Part shown: piece by piece, positions 16,955-26,454 of the stretch
How the letters are laid out: each line of letters begins with the position of its first letter
How positions within the stretch are numbered: the first letter of the stretch is position 1
Source: Legionellales bacterium
Lineage (GTDB): Bacteria > Pseudomonadota > Gammaproteobacteria > Legionellales > Legionellaceae
DNA: 60,561 bases
Direction: 5' to 3'
NCBI GenBank assembly: GCA_026399195.1
Contig: JAPLRK010000067.1
Span: forward strand, 1-60,561
Program-made: the position numbers and the translations under genes
Notes under the pieces: generated by a model
Databases searched by the model: none
What the model was told of the DNA's origin: nothing
What the model saw: only the letters and a program-made list of their open reading frames with translations

Positions 16955-17149
16955 ATGGAACAAGGATTTTCCTTGACCGACGTGTTGTTGTCATTAACTT
17001 TGATGACCAGCACGTCATTGGCATTGTTTCAACAACAATGGCATCTGAGTCACTTCTTCAGTCTTTCACACATCAGTCTCGCAACTCTGTCACAATCTGA
17101 TAACGCATCGGAACACCCCCATCTCCTTGGATTTTCGCATGATCTCTAA
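16955..17149 (+). CDS. Short type IV pilin-like protein (minor pilin, possibly truncated)
   Basis: The 64-residue product begins MEQGFSLTDVLLSLTLM, a prepilin leader with cleavage after Gly4 and a hydrophobic helix after it. Position +5 is Asp instead of the usual Glu. The remainder is only about 25 residues, far below the 150 or so of FimT/PilV, so it is either a headless minor pilin or a degraded pilV. It overlaps pilW by 11 bp and probably belongs to the same operon. Confidence 0.6.
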   Translation: MEQGFSLTDVLLSLTLMTSTSLALFQQQWHLSHFFSLSHISLATLSQSDNASEHPHLLGFSHDL

Positions 17150-17921
17150 ACCGATGGGCATAGGTTTGGTTGAATTAATGATTGCTCTTCTGTTAGGCAG
17201 CTTCATCCTGCTGGGATTGACACAACACTACTTGGCCATCAAACAACAGGTTCAACAGGTGCAAAAAGCATTGGAACAAGATATTGATTTGATTCTGGTG
17301 TCAGATCTTGTTCGGGAAAGTGTCAGAATGGCTGGATTTACCCCGTGTTCGAGCAGCGATCACTTGGTAACAGAACCCAAGATCGTCAGTCTAGAAGTTC
17401 GACCCTCAAAAATACTCATCAGGCGCATGAGCGAGCGTTTTGATGAAGTCTATGATATCCCAAAGACAGATCTCATCCTGGCCAGTCATCGCGAAAAATA
17501 TCATCAAGATGACACCATCATGGTTGCTGATTGTTATCACGCTGAAGTTCAAACGATTCGACATATTGAACCGATGGGCGTTCAACAACGAATTACCCTA
17601 AAGACATCCCTTCATTTTACTTATCATGATGCTATTTACATTGGCGCCTGGATGGAAGAATCTTTTGAAATTCATAAACATGCAGGGGGGGCAAGTCTGT
17701 TTTACAAAAGCACTTCAGGCACCCTCTTACCCTCTCGGGGAGAAGGAAATAAGGAAGAAAACAAGTTATTTGGAGGGCCGAACGCAGATGAGCTTACTCA
17801 GGAAGTTCAAAGCCTTTCAGCGAAACAAGACGTCATGCAAGGGAGAAAAATAGTCCACTTGGCGCTTGGGTTGATGAACGCTCAACCTTGGATGCTAGAC
17901 ACATCGGTAAGAACCCCATGA
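17139..17921 (+). CDS. pilW: Type IV pilus minor pilin PilW
   Basis: Minor pilin that helps start pilus assembly in the inner membrane. The leader MISKPMG is followed by the processed N-terminus IGLVELMIALLLGSF, with Glu at +5, and a long hydrophobic helix. At 260 residues and with a globular domain containing few recognisable motifs, it fits PilW. ATG 17139 gives the short leader expected for prepilin peptidase; the TTG 12 bp upstream is rejected. It is coupled to pilX by ATGA. Confidence 0.8.
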   Translation: MISKPMGIGLVELMIALLLGSFILLGLTQHYLAIKQQVQQVQKALEQDIDLILVSDLVRESVRMAGFTPCSSSDHLVTEPKIVSLEVRPSKILIRRMSERFDEVYDIPKTDLILASHREKYHQDDTIMVADCYHAEVQTIRHIEPMGVQQRITLKTSLHFTYHDAIYIGAWMEESFEIHKHAGGASLFYKSTSGTLLPSRGEGNKEENKLFGGPNADELTQEVQSLSAKQDVMQGRKIVHLALGLMNAQPWMLDTSVRTP

Positions 17922-18466
17922 AAACACAACAAGGGTTGTTTTTTGCAACAACTTTGATGCTGATTTTCGTTATGGTCTTGTTGGTTCTCTCCTTATTGAA
18001 AGCCGTGTTTTTTTATCTCAAAATCACGCATGAGGTGACACACCGGCATGAGATATTTCATCAGTTAGAGGCAGGTCTTCAGAGATTGGTTTTGGATGAT
18101 TCGAAATGTCAGGTGACTCACATGAGCCCGAATCAGATTTTGGAGATGTTAGAACATCAGCAAGGGTGCACATTCACCATGAATCAACAGAATTATGATT
18201 ATCTGACGGATGACTTAGGCCTGTCGCCTTGTCTTTACATTGGAACTCGTGACGCACCTTTGAGCAGTCATCATTGGCTACTGACCATAGCAACACGCCC
18301 ACCCCATCAGGAAGTGATTCAAGTCCGAGTTGCAAAACGCGCAAAACAACTGACTTGCAGCTCACCTGATGCGCGCCCCATTCAAGAAGGGGTGATCAGT
18401 TGGCGCTATTTACCCCCTTTATATCCGAAAAAAGATTTATCAATAATACCCATTGCCTCTCAATGA
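17918..18466 (+). CDS. pilX: Type IV pilus assembly protein PilX-like
   Basis: The 182-residue product begins MKTQQGLFFATTLMLIFVMV. Cleavage is expected after the Gly of QQG, and the hydrophobic helix lacks Glu5, both usual for PilX. Two cysteine pairs in the globular domain (near residues 58/84 and 102/154) could form disulfides. ATG 17918 overlaps the pilW stop. PilY1 and PilE, which normally follow, are missing; a tRNA gene follows instead. Confidence 0.75.
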   Translation: MKTQQGLFFATTLMLIFVMVLLVLSLLKAVFFYLKITHEVTHRHEIFHQLEAGLQRLVLDDSKCQVTHMSPNQILEMLEHQQGCTFTMNQQNYDYLTDDLGLSPCLYIGTRDAPLSSHHWLLTIATRPPHQEVIQVRVAKRAKQLTCSSPDARPIQEGVISWRYLPPLYPKKDLSIIPIASQ

Positions 18467-18500
18467 ATTTTTGTTATACTGTGCGCGGACGCAGTATATT
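18453..18500 (+). promoter_or_regulatory. tRNA-Leu promoter with inverted ATACTG arms
   Basis: TTGCCT (18453-18458), a 16-bp spacer and TATACT (18475-18480) form a promoter, followed by a GC-rich discriminator GTGCGCGG of the kind seen in stringently controlled stable-RNA genes. TATACT...AGTATA (18475-18480 and 18493-18498) are inverted around GCG/CGC, so the promoter and start region form an imperfect palindrome. Confidence 0.6.
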
Positions 18501-18510
18501 CACTGCCTGT

Positions 18511-18597
18511 GCCGGGGTGGCGGAATTGGTAGACGCGCCGGATTCAAAATCCGGTGGTGGTGACACCGTGTCGGTTCGACTCCGACCCTCGGTACCA
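18511..18597 (+). tRNA. tRNA-Leu (CAA anticodon)
   Basis: An 87-nt class II tRNA beginning GCCGGGGTGGCGGAATTGGT and ending with an encoded CCA. The anticodon stem is CCGGA/TCCGG, with loop TTCAAAA and anticodon CAA reading UUG. The long variable arm TGGTGGTGACACCG and the TGG D-loop are typical of leucine tRNAs. The T-loop is GTTCGACTC. Its 3' end is a common integration site, and an integrase stub follows about 200 bp downstream. Confidence 0.96.
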
Positions 18598-18798
18598 TTG
18601 AGTACTTTTGTAACAGTTATCAATGGTTCGCAACGGCACATAACTTCTTGATTGCTATTGAAATAATACTGACTTCTTCTTCTCAAATCGTTCTTAACTA
18701 TTCGTTACATTTCGCATATAACCGCGCGTCCTTTGGGTAAGATTTTGGGTAAGCTTTTGTCCCTATTCAAAGTTGCCGCATAGTTGAGGTAGCTTACA

Positions 18799-18831
18799 AT
18801 GTTGTCAGATGCAAAAATTAAATCCTTATAA
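18799..18831 (+). pseudogene. Tyrosine integrase, N-terminal stub (10 codons)
   Basis: ATG 18799 opens MLSDAKIKSL, the standard first residues of P4/phage-type tyrosine integrases found beside tRNA genes, then meets TAA. The break coincides with the first base of a dispersed repeat (18826). Two TTTGGGTAAG-like repeats at 18734-18755 resemble the leader often seen before such integrases. The short length limits certainty, but the position downstream of tRNA-Leu supports it. Confidence 0.5.
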
Positions 18832-18871
18832 GATGAATGGACTGTATCAACCCATTGACGTCTAAAACACA
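18826..18871 (+). repeat. Dispersed repeat, module 1, copy A
   Basis: TTATAAGATGAATGGACTG through AAACACAT is about 90 percent identical to the reverse complement of 37093-37140. Blocks shared include ACTGTATCAACCCATTGA. It begins exactly at the break in the integrase stub and ends about 53 bp upstream of the next gene. The hairpin module found beside copy B is absent here. Confidence 0.75.
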
Positions 18872-18924
18872 TTCTATCTTCAAAGTATGGGCATCCACTT
18901 AGTTATGAGAGGGGGACAGAGGCT

Positions 18925-19656
18925 TTGGAGGCCATTGAGGGGTTACGTGAAAGAATCAGCACTACAAATGCATCGCTGAGCAGGATGTTATTGAACTATA
19001 AAGCAGAGGTAATTGCTAAGTTTCAGGCCGGCACAAGCGTACCCTCTGATCAAAGAAAAGGTCTGGTAGAAGCACTCAAAAAGGTAGATTTTAAACCTGA
19101 AGTTACGATAAATTTAGCGGGATGCTTCAGTGGAGAGACTGGGCCTACTATTATAGAATACCTAAATAGTCACTTGCCCGAAAATACCACAAGACTTGAT
19201 TTGAGTGACAATGGTTTAGAGGGTCTGAAAGCTGGGGAGATGTTCGAGTTCCTGAGAAACATTCCAAAATCCGTTAAAGACATCGCCATCAATCGAGGCT
19301 GTTATATACCCAGAGAATTCCTTACTCCAATGTTTACAGGTGAACATACTAAAATGTTTGGGTTTCATAGGCACTCGCCCTTTTTCACAACTATGACAGC
19401 ATGTAGTCCAGAAACCTGTTACCGTTTATGCGCGGATTTAAAAGAAAACCTTATCCAAATTCTAGAATTGAATCCATCCTTTGCGGAAAGGTTTGAAACT
19501 TTGACAGAGGACAGATCTGCCAAAATTTTGCGGGGTTTCGCCTCGGAAGAATTGACGAGATTGTGCCGAGGAACATTGGCTGAGGAGTCAGAACCAGGAT
19601 TGGATGGTGACGATACGCCCCTTCTTTTAAAAGAGGGATCGAGGAGACGACGTTAA
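18925..19656 (+). CDS. Hypothetical protein with a leucine-rich-repeat-like segment
   Basis: A 243-residue protein I cannot assign. Residues near 83-120 read LPENTTRLDLSDNGLEGL followed by FLRNIPKSVKDIAINRG. This is the pattern of bacterial LRR proteins (IP-xx-V/T-xx-L-x-LSDN-x-L), which in Legionella relatives are often effectors. Only about one and a half repeats are clear. The C-terminus is acidic and then ends in a run of arginines. The start is TTG 18925 with a strong AGAGGGGG 9 bp before it; the next Met is codon 21. It lies in the remains of a tRNA-linked island, so horizontal origin is likely. Confidence 0.6.
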   Translation: MEAIEGLRERISTTNASLSRMLLNYKAEVIAKFQAGTSVPSDQRKGLVEALKKVDFKPEVTINLAGCFSGETGPTIIEYLNSHLPENTTRLDLSDNGLEGLKAGEMFEFLRNIPKSVKDIAINRGCYIPREFLTPMFTGEHTKMFGFHRHSPFFTTMTACSPETCYRLCADLKENLIQILELNPSFAERFETLTEDRSAKILRGFASEELTRLCRGTLAEESEPGLDGDDTPLLLKEGSRRRR

Positions 19657-19770
19657 GTTTGAGACATTACAACACAGGCACAAAAGCTCGAAAAGAAAAA
19701 TAAATATATCAAATTGAATAAATTTCAGGCATAATGCGCTCTATTCTTAACCAACAAGTATAGAGTTTAT

Positions 19771-20841
19771 ATGATCCCGAAAACCGTTTTCCTATCTTTT
19801 TGTTTGATGTTTGGTGTGTGCTCGCCTGTGTATGCGGCACATTTGGACCAATTACTGCCGGATGAACGGAACACCATTGAGGTGTTTCAGTCATCCTCCA
19901 AAAAAATTGTCTATGTTCAACGGCTGATCTCATCTCATAAACACCGAAACAAAGAGGAGCCAGCAGGGGCCGGTTCAGGTATTCTTTGGGATACGGAAGG
20001 CCATGTCGTGACTAATTTTCATGTCATTCATGGTGCTTCTCACTTGAAAGTAACCTTAGGTGACATCACAGTGCCTGCAAAGGTGATTGGAGTTGAACCT
20101 CGTAAAGATATTGCGGTTTTGGCCATCACTTCACCGATGGCACTGAAGCTCATCAAATCTCAAAAACCTTTTGAAATTGCGCACACGCATGACTTGTTGG
20201 TGGGTCAAAAAACCATTGCTATTGGAAATCCATTTGGGCTTGATCACAGTTTAACGGTTGGAGTGATTTCGGCCTTGGGTCGAAAGGTGCCTGGGATCGG
20301 TGGGATCAATATCCGAGACATGATCCAAACAGATGCGGCCATCAACCCAGGCAACTCAGGCGGACCTCTTCTTGACAGCTCGGGACGATTGATGGGATTA
20401 AATACGTTGATTTATTCTTCATCAGGTAATTCAGCAGGCATCGGATTCGCAGTGCCTGCGGATGATATCGAACGTATCGTGTTACAGATCATCACCAAAG
20501 GCCGAGTTGTTCTTTCAGGAATTGGGATTCAACGCGCAGCGCCAGATCTCGTGAATCGTTTCAGTATCAAAAAAGGCATACTGGTCGCAGATGTATTACC
20601 AAACACTCCTGCCGAAAAGGCTGGGTTGAGAGGCGTTGGACGAGATAAGACAGGTCGTATGGTGCGTGGCGATGTCATTACCTCATTAAACGGACATGAG
20701 ATCAACAGTTATGGCACGATGTATGATTTGTTATCAGAAATAAAAATAGGTGACAAGGTGACTTTGGGTGTAAAAAGACTGGATAAAACGATGCAGTTTC
20801 AGATGAAAACGATTGATATTGCGGGGTACGTCAAGAGCTAG
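19771..20841 (+). CDS. Periplasmic Deg/HtrA-type serine protease
   Basis: The 356-residue precursor has a signal peptide ending at about VYA22. A trypsin-like domain follows with the catalytic triad His84 (TNFHVIHGA), Asp113 (RKDIAVL) and Ser196 ([10 protein letters not shown]). One C-terminal PDZ domain (about 245-345) contains [13 protein letters not shown] and [12 protein letters not shown]. The single PDZ matches DegS- or plant Deg1-like proteins rather than DegP/DegQ with two, but there is a cleavable signal and no membrane anchor. It probably serves in envelope protein quality control. It converges on pyrE with an 11-bp overlap. Confidence 0.88.
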   Translation: MIPKTVFLSFCLMFGVCSPVYAAHLDQLLPDERNTIEVFQSSSKKIVYVQRLISSHKHRNKEEPAGAGSGILWDTEGHVVTNFHVIHGASHLKVTLGDITVPAKVIGVEPRKDIAVLAITSPMALKLIKSQKPFEIAHTHDLLVGQKTIAIGNPFGLDHSLTVGVISALGRKVPGIGGINIRDMIQTDAAINPGNSGGPLLDSSGRLMGLNTLIYSSSGNSAGIGFAVPADDIERIVLQIITKGRVVLSGIGIQRAAPDLVNRFSIKKGILVADVLPNTPAEKAGLRGVGRDKTGRMVRGDVITSLNGHEINSYGTMYDLLSEIKIGDKVTLGVKRLDKTMQFQMKTIDIAGYVKS

Positions 20842-21469
20842 TGCCATACTTTTTTTGATGGCTTTTCAACCTGGATACTTGCTCTTCCTCGTCATGCTGC
20901 TCGAGATAGTCTATCAAATCGTACAGCGTGATGATGGAAAAGACTTGAATGCCTTGATCTTGTATTTCTGAAAGGGTTGAACGATGGCTTACCCCGCGTT
21001 CACAGCGGTCGAGCGAAATGACGACCGCGGTCAATTGCCCGCCATGCCCGTTGATGAGTTGCATCGCCTCCCGAAAGGCCGTGCCTCGGGTGATCACATC
21101 GTCGATGATGACCGTAGGGCCAGACAGAGGCGCCCCCATCAAGAGACCTCCCTCACCATGTGTTTTGACTTCTTTGCGATTGAACGTCACGGTAGTATCG
21201 ATTCCTTTCTCGGCAAGAGCAATCGCCGTTGCGGTGGCTAACGGCAAACCTTTGTAGGCCGGTCCGAACAAATGTTTGAAATTGACTTTTTGTTGGATAA
21301 GGATCTCTGCATAAAAACACCCTATTTGGCGAAGGGCTTCACCTTGATAGAATAATCCCGCATTAAAAAAATAAGGACTCGTTCGACCTGACTTTAGTTT
21401 GAATTTACCAAAACTTAAGACGTTACAAGCGAGTGCTAGACGAATAAAGGCTTCTTTTGCTTGATCCAT
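20831..21469 (-). CDS. pyrE: Orotate phosphoribosyltransferase
   Basis: Adds ribose-5-phosphate from PRPP to orotate in pyrimidine synthesis. The 212-residue product shows [16 protein letters not shown] near residue 25, [11 protein letters not shown], the flexible loop [13 protein letters not shown], and the PRPP motif [17 protein letters not shown] near residue 125. ATG 21469 gives the family N-terminus; an upstream Met (21502) would add 11 unusual residues. It is divergent from the cold-shock gene. Confidence 0.95.
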   Translation of the reverse strand: MDQAKEAFIRLALACNVLSFGKFKLKSGRTSPYFFNAGLFYQGEALRQIGCFYAEILIQQKVNFKHLFGPAYKGLPLATATAIALAEKGIDTTVTFNRKEVKTHGEGGLLMGAPLSGPTVIIDDVITRGTAFREAMQLINGHGGQLTAVVISLDRCERGVSHRSTLSEIQDQGIQVFSIITLYDLIDYLEQHDEEEQVSRLKSHQKKYGTSS

Positions 21470-21495
21470 AGGTGATTTGTCTCTAAAAAAAATCC

Positions 21496-21523
21496 TTAAC
21501 AATCAATAAAAAACTGTTATGCT
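21496..21523 (+). promoter_or_regulatory. Cold-shock gene promoter
   Basis: TTAACA (21496-21501), 16 bp, TATGCT (21518-21523). The resulting leader to the ATG is only about 40 nt, much shorter than the thermosensing cspA leader of E. coli, so thermoswitch control of that kind is not expected. Confidence 0.5.
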
Positions 21524-21570
21524 GAAGAACAGTGTATCGTAAGTTAAGCCCAGGAAAAAGGAGATCCTCA

Positions 21571-21795
21571 ATGTCTGCAAGAGAAACCGGTCATGTGAAG
21601 TGGTTCAATGAAAAAAAAGGATTTGGCTTCATCACCAGCCCATCAGGTGATGATATTTTTGTGCACTACAAAGACATCCTCGGCGATGGCTTTAAAACAT
21701 TACATGAAAATGATGCCGTGAGTTATCTGGTGGATAAAGGGCCTAAAGGCTTGAAAGCGGGGGATGTTCAACTTGTCAATGAGATTCCTCAATAG
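21571..21795 (+). CDS. Cold-shock domain protein (CspA family)
   Basis: A 74-residue single OB-fold nucleic-acid chaperone. RNP1 is KGFGFIT and RNP2 is DIFVHY, both intact, preceded by GHVKWFNEKKG. AAGGAG lies 8 bp before ATG 21571. The linker and tail sequence (YLVDKGPKGLKAGDV) is slightly divergent from CspA/CspE. It may serve in cold or stationary-phase adaptation. Confidence 0.93.
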   Translation: MSARETGHVKWFNEKKGFGFITSPSGDDIFVHYKDILGDGFKTLHENDAVSYLVDKGPKGLKAGDVQLVNEIPQ

Positions 21796-21833
21796 TACTA
21801 TCGCGATTCTTTCACTCAAGATATCACCTGCTC

Positions 21834-22682
21834 ATGACGTTACATCATAAAGTCGCTGTTATCACCGGAGCTGCAAGTGGCATCGGTTTTTCTTTGGCAA
21901 AAGTGTGTCAACGGGAGGGTATGCGCCTTGTTTTGGCGGATATCTCGGAGTCGGCATTGCAAGATAAAGTCAAACAATTGCGTGAGCTTTCAACCACTGC
22001 CGTGGTGAGTGTGGTTTGTGATGTTTCAAAACGGGAAGATGTTTTGGCATTGGCGCGTCTCACGATGGCGCATTTCAATCAAGTGGATGTGCTTTTCAAT
22101 AACGCCGGTATCAGCGGTCAAATGGGCCCGCTTTGGGAGCAATCCTTCACGCACATGAGTCATGTCATGGAGGTCAATTTGTATGGTGTCCTTCATGGGG
22201 TACAAGCCTTTTTGCCACTGATGTTCCAACAAAGTCATCGTTCGCATATCGTGAATATGGCAAGCTTCCTTGGCTTATGCAGCGCCTCTCAAATGGCACC
22301 CTATGCCATGTCAAAGCATGCCATCGTGGCGATGTCTGAATCGTTATATTTTGATTTGTCTCGAGAGCAGAAACCTGTCGATGTTTCAGTGGTTTGTCCT
22401 TCTTTTGCTAATACCCACCTGTTGGTGAACACAGAACGACGAGAAGGCGATCAGATGCATGCCATGGTTCGTGACTTGATGGCAAGAAGTCGCCCGGCAG
22501 ACGATGTGGCTGATCATATTTTGCAAGAGGTCAAAAAGAAAACTTTTTACATTCTTCCGGATAAGGAAGTCAAGGACTATTGTCGGCAACGCGCTGATGC
22601 CATCATTCACCAGACCGCACCACATGAGCATAGTGTTGAGAAAATAATCAAGTCGTTAAGTCGACGCATCATAAATACATAG
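21834..22682 (+). CDS. Short-chain dehydrogenase/reductase
   Basis: A 282-residue classical SDR. It has the NAD(P)-binding TGAASGIG near residue 12, NNAG near 90, an active-site Ser in NMASFLGL and the catalytic YAMSK (Tyr near 159). An acidic residue after the second strand (LADIS) favours NAD over NADP. The C-terminus is somewhat longer than typical and ends without a membrane segment. The substrate cannot be told from sequence. It lies 38 bp after the cold-shock gene but has no obvious functional link to it. Confidence 0.85.
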   Translation: MTLHHKVAVITGAASGIGFSLAKVCQREGMRLVLADISESALQDKVKQLRELSTTAVVSVVCDVSKREDVLALARLTMAHFNQVDVLFNNAGISGQMGPLWEQSFTHMSHVMEVNLYGVLHGVQAFLPLMFQQSHRSHIVNMASFLGLCSASQMAPYAMSKHAIVAMSESLYFDLSREQKPVDVSVVCPSFANTHLLVNTERREGDQMHAMVRDLMARSRPADDVADHILQEVKKKTFYILPDKEVKDYCRQRADAIIHQTAPHEHSVEKIIKSLSRRIINT

Positions 22683-22741
22683 TGGATAAGCATCGCTTTT
22701 TCAAGGATAATACCCCCCTTTGAACTCAGGTACCTCCACAA

Positions 22742-23707
22742 TTGACCGCGTTGATTTCGAAGTTAGCCATAGCCCCCATGATCGACTGGACTTATACTCA
22801 TTTTCGAGTCTTCATGCGGATGTTGGCGCCTAATGCTTTGTTGTACACAGAGATGCAAACGCCAGGGGCCATTCAACATAACGAAAAACGTGCGCTTCAA
22901 CGTCATGCCATGGAGCATCCATTGGCATTGCAGTTGGGTGGGTCGGATAAAGATGCTTTGGTTCGATGCGCTATTCTTGCAGAGAACCTTGGGTTTGCTG
23001 AGGTTAATCTTAACTTAGGTTGTCCTAGTGATAAGGTTCAGGCAGGGCGATTTGGGGCATGTCTTATGTCTGAGCCGCATTTGGTTTCCGACTGCTTCAG
23101 AGCCATGAAACAAGCGGTCAGTATTCCGGTGAGTGCTAAAACTCGAATTGGAATTGATCAACAGGACAGTTATGATTTTTTTGCATCCTTTGTTCATCAA
23201 TTGATAGATGCAGGGTGTGATAAATTGATTGTGCACGCTCGTAAAGCTTGGTTACATGGCTTGAATCCAAAGCAAAATCGAACCATTCCTCCGCTTCATT
23301 ATGATTATGTCTATCGCATCAAAAATGCTTTTTCGGAGTATCCTGTGGTGATCAATGGCAATATCACGGGGCTTGCTGATGTACAAGAACATCTTTTGAA
23401 AGTGGACGGCGTGATGCTCGGTCGGCTTGCTTGTCAAAATCCATATGCCATAGCGCTGATTCATCATGCGCTATTTCCTGAAAATCCCTTAATCACACGA
23501 GCGAAATTGTTGGACAATTATATCACCTATGCTGAGTCAGAGCTTGAGCAAGGGGTGCCGATGAGTTTATTACTGAAACCGATATTTCACTTGGCGCATG
23601 GGTTGCTGGGGTCAAAAAGGTGGAAGACTCATTTGATGAGCATATTGCATGGTGTAAGCGAATTAAATGTTATTCGTGGTATTTCCAAGCAAATTCTAGT
23701 AAATTAA
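22742..23707 (+). CDS. dusA: tRNA-dihydrouridine(20/20a) synthase
   Basis: FMN enzyme that reduces uridine 20 and 20a in the tRNA D-loop. The 321-residue protein has the DusA-specific run EVNLNLGCPSDKVQAGRFG, with the catalytic cysteine in NLGCPS, then ACLMSEPHLV, KTRIGID, and IVHARKAWLHGL. These distinguish it from DusB and DusC. The start must be a TTG (22742 or 22751), since the first ATG (22778) lies inside the conserved APMIDWT. AGGTACC precedes it at modest distance. Confidence 0.92.
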   Translation: MTALISKLAIAPMIDWTYTHFRVFMRMLAPNALLYTEMQTPGAIQHNEKRALQRHAMEHPLALQLGGSDKDALVRCAILAENLGFAEVNLNLGCPSDKVQAGRFGACLMSEPHLVSDCFRAMKQAVSIPVSAKTRIGIDQQDSYDFFASFVHQLIDAGCDKLIVHARKAWLHGLNPKQNRTIPPLHYDYVYRIKNAFSEYPVVINGNITGLADVQEHLLKVDGVMLGRLACQNPYAIALIHHALFPENPLITRAKLLDNYITYAESELEQGVPMSLLLKPIFHLAHGLLGSKRWKTHLMSILHGVSELNVIRGISKQILVN

Positions 23708-23722
23708 GCGGTTTTGGTGACC

Positions 23723-23741
23723 GTGCTTAGCTGTTAAGCAC
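23723..23741 (+). promoter_or_regulatory. Hairpin before the secA ribosome-binding site
   Basis: GTGCTTA (23723-23729) and TAAGCAC (23735-23741) form a perfect 7-bp stem with a 5-nt loop, ending 6 bp before the secA Shine-Dalgarno (GAGGAAAG). No U-run follows. No SecM-like leader peptide gene is present, so this could be the site of any secA translational control. Confidence 0.35.
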
Positions 23742-23763
23742 TGTGAAGAGGAAAGTTTTGGTT

Positions 23764-26454
23764 ATGCTAAATACGTTGATGAAGAAGATGTTTGGTAGTC
23801 GTAATGAGCGAACATTGCGCCGCATGGAAAAAACAGTAGTCAGCATCAATGCCTTTGAATCTCAGATGCAAGCTTTGTCTGACGAGGAATTGGCCGCTAA
23901 AACCACAGAACTTAAGTCGCGTTTTACTGCGGGCGAAACTTTGGATGAGATGTTGGCAGAAGCGTTCGCTGTGGTGCGAGAGGTTTCTATTCGTACCTTG
24001 AAAATGCGTCATTTTGATGTGCAATTGATTGGTGGCATGGTGCTGCACGAAGGAAACATTGCCGAAATGCGTACAGGGGAAGGTAAAACCTTGGTCGCGA
24101 CCTTACCTGCTTATTTGAATGCTGTCAGTGGATATGGTGTCCATGTGGTCACTGTGAATGATTATTTGGCGAAACGTGACAGCCAGTGGATGAAACCTAT
24201 TTTTGAATTTTTAGGGTTGTCGGTTGGCGTGATTTATCCCGATATGCCCCGATCTGAAAAGCAGGCTGCCTATCGTTCAGATATTGTTTATGGGACGAAT
24301 AACGAGTTTGGCTTTGATTATCTGCGTGACAACATGGCTTTTACGCTCGAGGACAAAGTTCAGAGAGTTCTGAATTTTGCGATTGTGGATGAGGTGGATT
24401 CTATCCTGATTGATGAGGCGAGAACACCCTTGATCATTTCGGGCGCAGCTGAAGATAGCTCAGCCCTTTATATCAAAATCAATCAGTTGATGCCTCAGCT
24501 GAAAGAACAAGTGACAGAGGAAGATGGGGGTGATTACACTCGGGATGAAAAGCAAAAGCAAGCGCATTTGACGGAAGCCGGCCATCAACATGTTGAGGAA
24601 TTGCTCACCGAGGCAAACTTGCTTGCCCCAGGTGAAAGTCTATATCACGCCAGCAACATCATGTTGATGCACCACGTGAACGCTGCTTTGCGCGCCCAAA
24701 CCATGTTTCATAAAGATGTGGATTACATTGTTCAAAACAATGAAGTAGTGATTGTGGATGAGCATACGGGTCGTACCATGATAGGTCGGCGTTGGTCAGA
24801 GGGCTTACATCAAGCGATGGAAGCAAAAGAGCATGTGGCCATCCAGAATGAAAATCAAACCCTGGCCTCCATCACCTTTCAGAATTTTTTTCGTCTGTAT
24901 CAAAAATTGTCAGGTATGACGGGGACTGCGGATACAGAAGCGTATGAATTTCAACAGATCTATCATCTTGAGGTTGTCGTGATTCCCACCAACCAACGGA
25001 TGTGTCGCAAGGATGAGCCTGATTTGGTGTATTTGGGGCAGGAAGATAAATATCAAGCCATCATTGAAGACGTACGAGATTGTGTGACGCGTAACCAACC
25101 TGTATTGGTGGGTACTGCGTCGATCGAGGCGTCCGAACTGCTAAGTGCCATGCTGACCAAAGTGAAAATCAAACATCAAGTCTTGAATGCCAAATTTCAT
25201 GAAAAGGAAGCGCATATCATTGCGGAAGCGGGGCGTCCTGGTGTGGTCACGATTGCTACGAATATGGCAGGTCGAGGAACCGATATTGTGCTTGGGGGGA
25301 GTTTGGCCTCGGCTCTAGCAGAATTGCCAGTGGACTCTGATGAGGCTGCACGTGACGCGCTCAAAGTGGGGTGGCAAAAGCACCATGACATCGTGATTGC
25401 AGCCGGCGGGCTTCGCATCGTAGGATCTGAACGTCATGAGTCAAGACGGATTGATAATCAATTACGAGGTCGCGCAGGGAGGCAGGGAGATCCTGGCAGC
25501 AGCCGATTTTATTTGTCCCTAGATGATGCCTTGATGCGTATTTTTGCATCAGAGCGTGTGGCCTCCATGATGAAGCGCTTGGGGATGAAACCTGGTGAAC
25601 CTATCGAACACAGCTTGGTCACCAAAGCTATTGAAAATGCGCAACGTAAATTAGAAGGGCATCATTTTGATATTCGTAAGCAATTGCTGGATTATGACAA
25701 CGTAGCGAACGATCAACGAAAAGTCATTTATACCCAGAGAGCGCTCATCATGGACATTGACGATCCCATGGAAGCCGTCGATGGCATGCGAGAAGATGTG
25801 ATGAGTGCTCTTATCGACACACATATTCCTCCTGAAAGTTTGGAGGACCAATGGGATATTTCAGGCCTCACTCAGGTTTTGGAGCAGGATTTTAAATTGA
25901 ACATTCCTGTTCAAGAGTGGGTCGATAATGATCATGCCATTTTGCCTTTGTTCCTCAAGGACAAAATATTAAAGCTGAGCAATGAACAGTATCGAGAAAA
26001 GGAGCAGCAGATTGGCCGAGAAATTTTAGCACAATTTGAGAAGTCAGTGATTCTTCAATCTATGGATAACCATTGGCGAGAGCATTTGGCAGCTATGGAT
26101 CATCTTCGTCAAGGCATTCATTTGCGGGGATACGCTCAAAAAGACCCCAAACAAGAGTATAAACGAGAAGCATTCACTTTGTTTTCCTCTATGTTAGACA
26201 ATTTAAAATATGAAATTGTTCAACTCCTGGCTTCTGTTGAAATCAAAACAGAGGAAGATGTGAGTGCTATTGAGGCGCAGAGGCGAGCCGATCAATCACA
26301 GAAATTGAAATTCATCCATGACGATGATTCTCAAGGGGTTGATGATGAGAAGGATACCACGTTCAAGCGCGTTGAGAAAAAAGTAGGGCGAAACGATCAT
26401 TGCCCCTGTGGTTCGGGTAAAAAATTTAAAAATTGTCATGGCAGTCTCGCATGA
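23764..26454 (+). CDS. secA: Preprotein translocase ATPase SecA
   Basis: Motor of the Sec pathway, driving unfolded preproteins through SecYEG. The 896-residue protein starts [20 protein letters not shown] like other proteobacterial SecA. It carries Walker [14 protein letters not shown] near residue 103, the DEAD-type [26 protein letters not shown], and the C-terminal zinc/SecB-binding motif [22 protein letters not shown] lies 8 bp before ATG 23764; the GTG at 23743 is rejected. It overlaps mutT by 4 bp. Confidence 0.97.
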   Translation: MLNTLMKKMFGSRNERTLRRMEKTVVSINAFESQMQALSDEELAAKTTELKSRFTAGETLDEMLAEAFAVVREVSIRTLKMRHFDVQLIGGMVLHEGNIAEMRTGEGKTLVATLPAYLNAVSGYGVHVVTVNDYLAKRDSQWMKPIFEFLGLSVGVIYPDMPRSEKQAAYRSDIVYGTNNEFGFDYLRDNMAFTLEDKVQRVLNFAIVDEVDSILIDEARTPLIISGAAEDSSALYIKINQLMPQLKEQVTEEDGGDYTRDEKQKQAHLTEAGHQHVEELLTEANLLAPGESLYHASNIMLMHHVNAALRAQTMFHKDVDYIVQNNEVVIVDEHTGRTMIGRRWSEGLHQAMEAKEHVAIQNENQTLASITFQNFFRLYQKLSGMTGTADTEAYEFQQIYHLEVVVIPTNQRMCRKDEPDLVYLGQEDKYQAIIEDVRDCVTRNQPVLVGTASIEASELLSAMLTKVKIKHQVLNAKFHEKEAHIIAEAGRPGVVTIATNMAGRGTDIVLGGSLASALAELPVDSDEAARDALKVGWQKHHDIVIAAGGLRIVGSERHESRRIDNQLRGRAGRQGDPGSSRFYLSLDDALMRIFASERVASMMKRLGMKPGEPIEHSLVTKAIENAQRKLEGHHFDIRKQLLDYDNVANDQRKVIYTQRALIMDIDDPMEAVDGMREDVMSALIDTHIPPESLEDQWDISGLTQVLEQDFKLNIPVQEWVDNDHAILPLFLKDKILKLSNEQYREKEQQIGREILAQFEKSVILQSMDNHWREHLAAMDHLRQGIHLRGYAQKDPKQEYKREAFTLFSSMLDNLKYEIVQLLASVEIKTEEDVSAIEAQRRADQSQKLKFIHDDDSQGVDDEKDTTFKRVEKKVGRNDHCPCGSGKKFKNCHGSLA

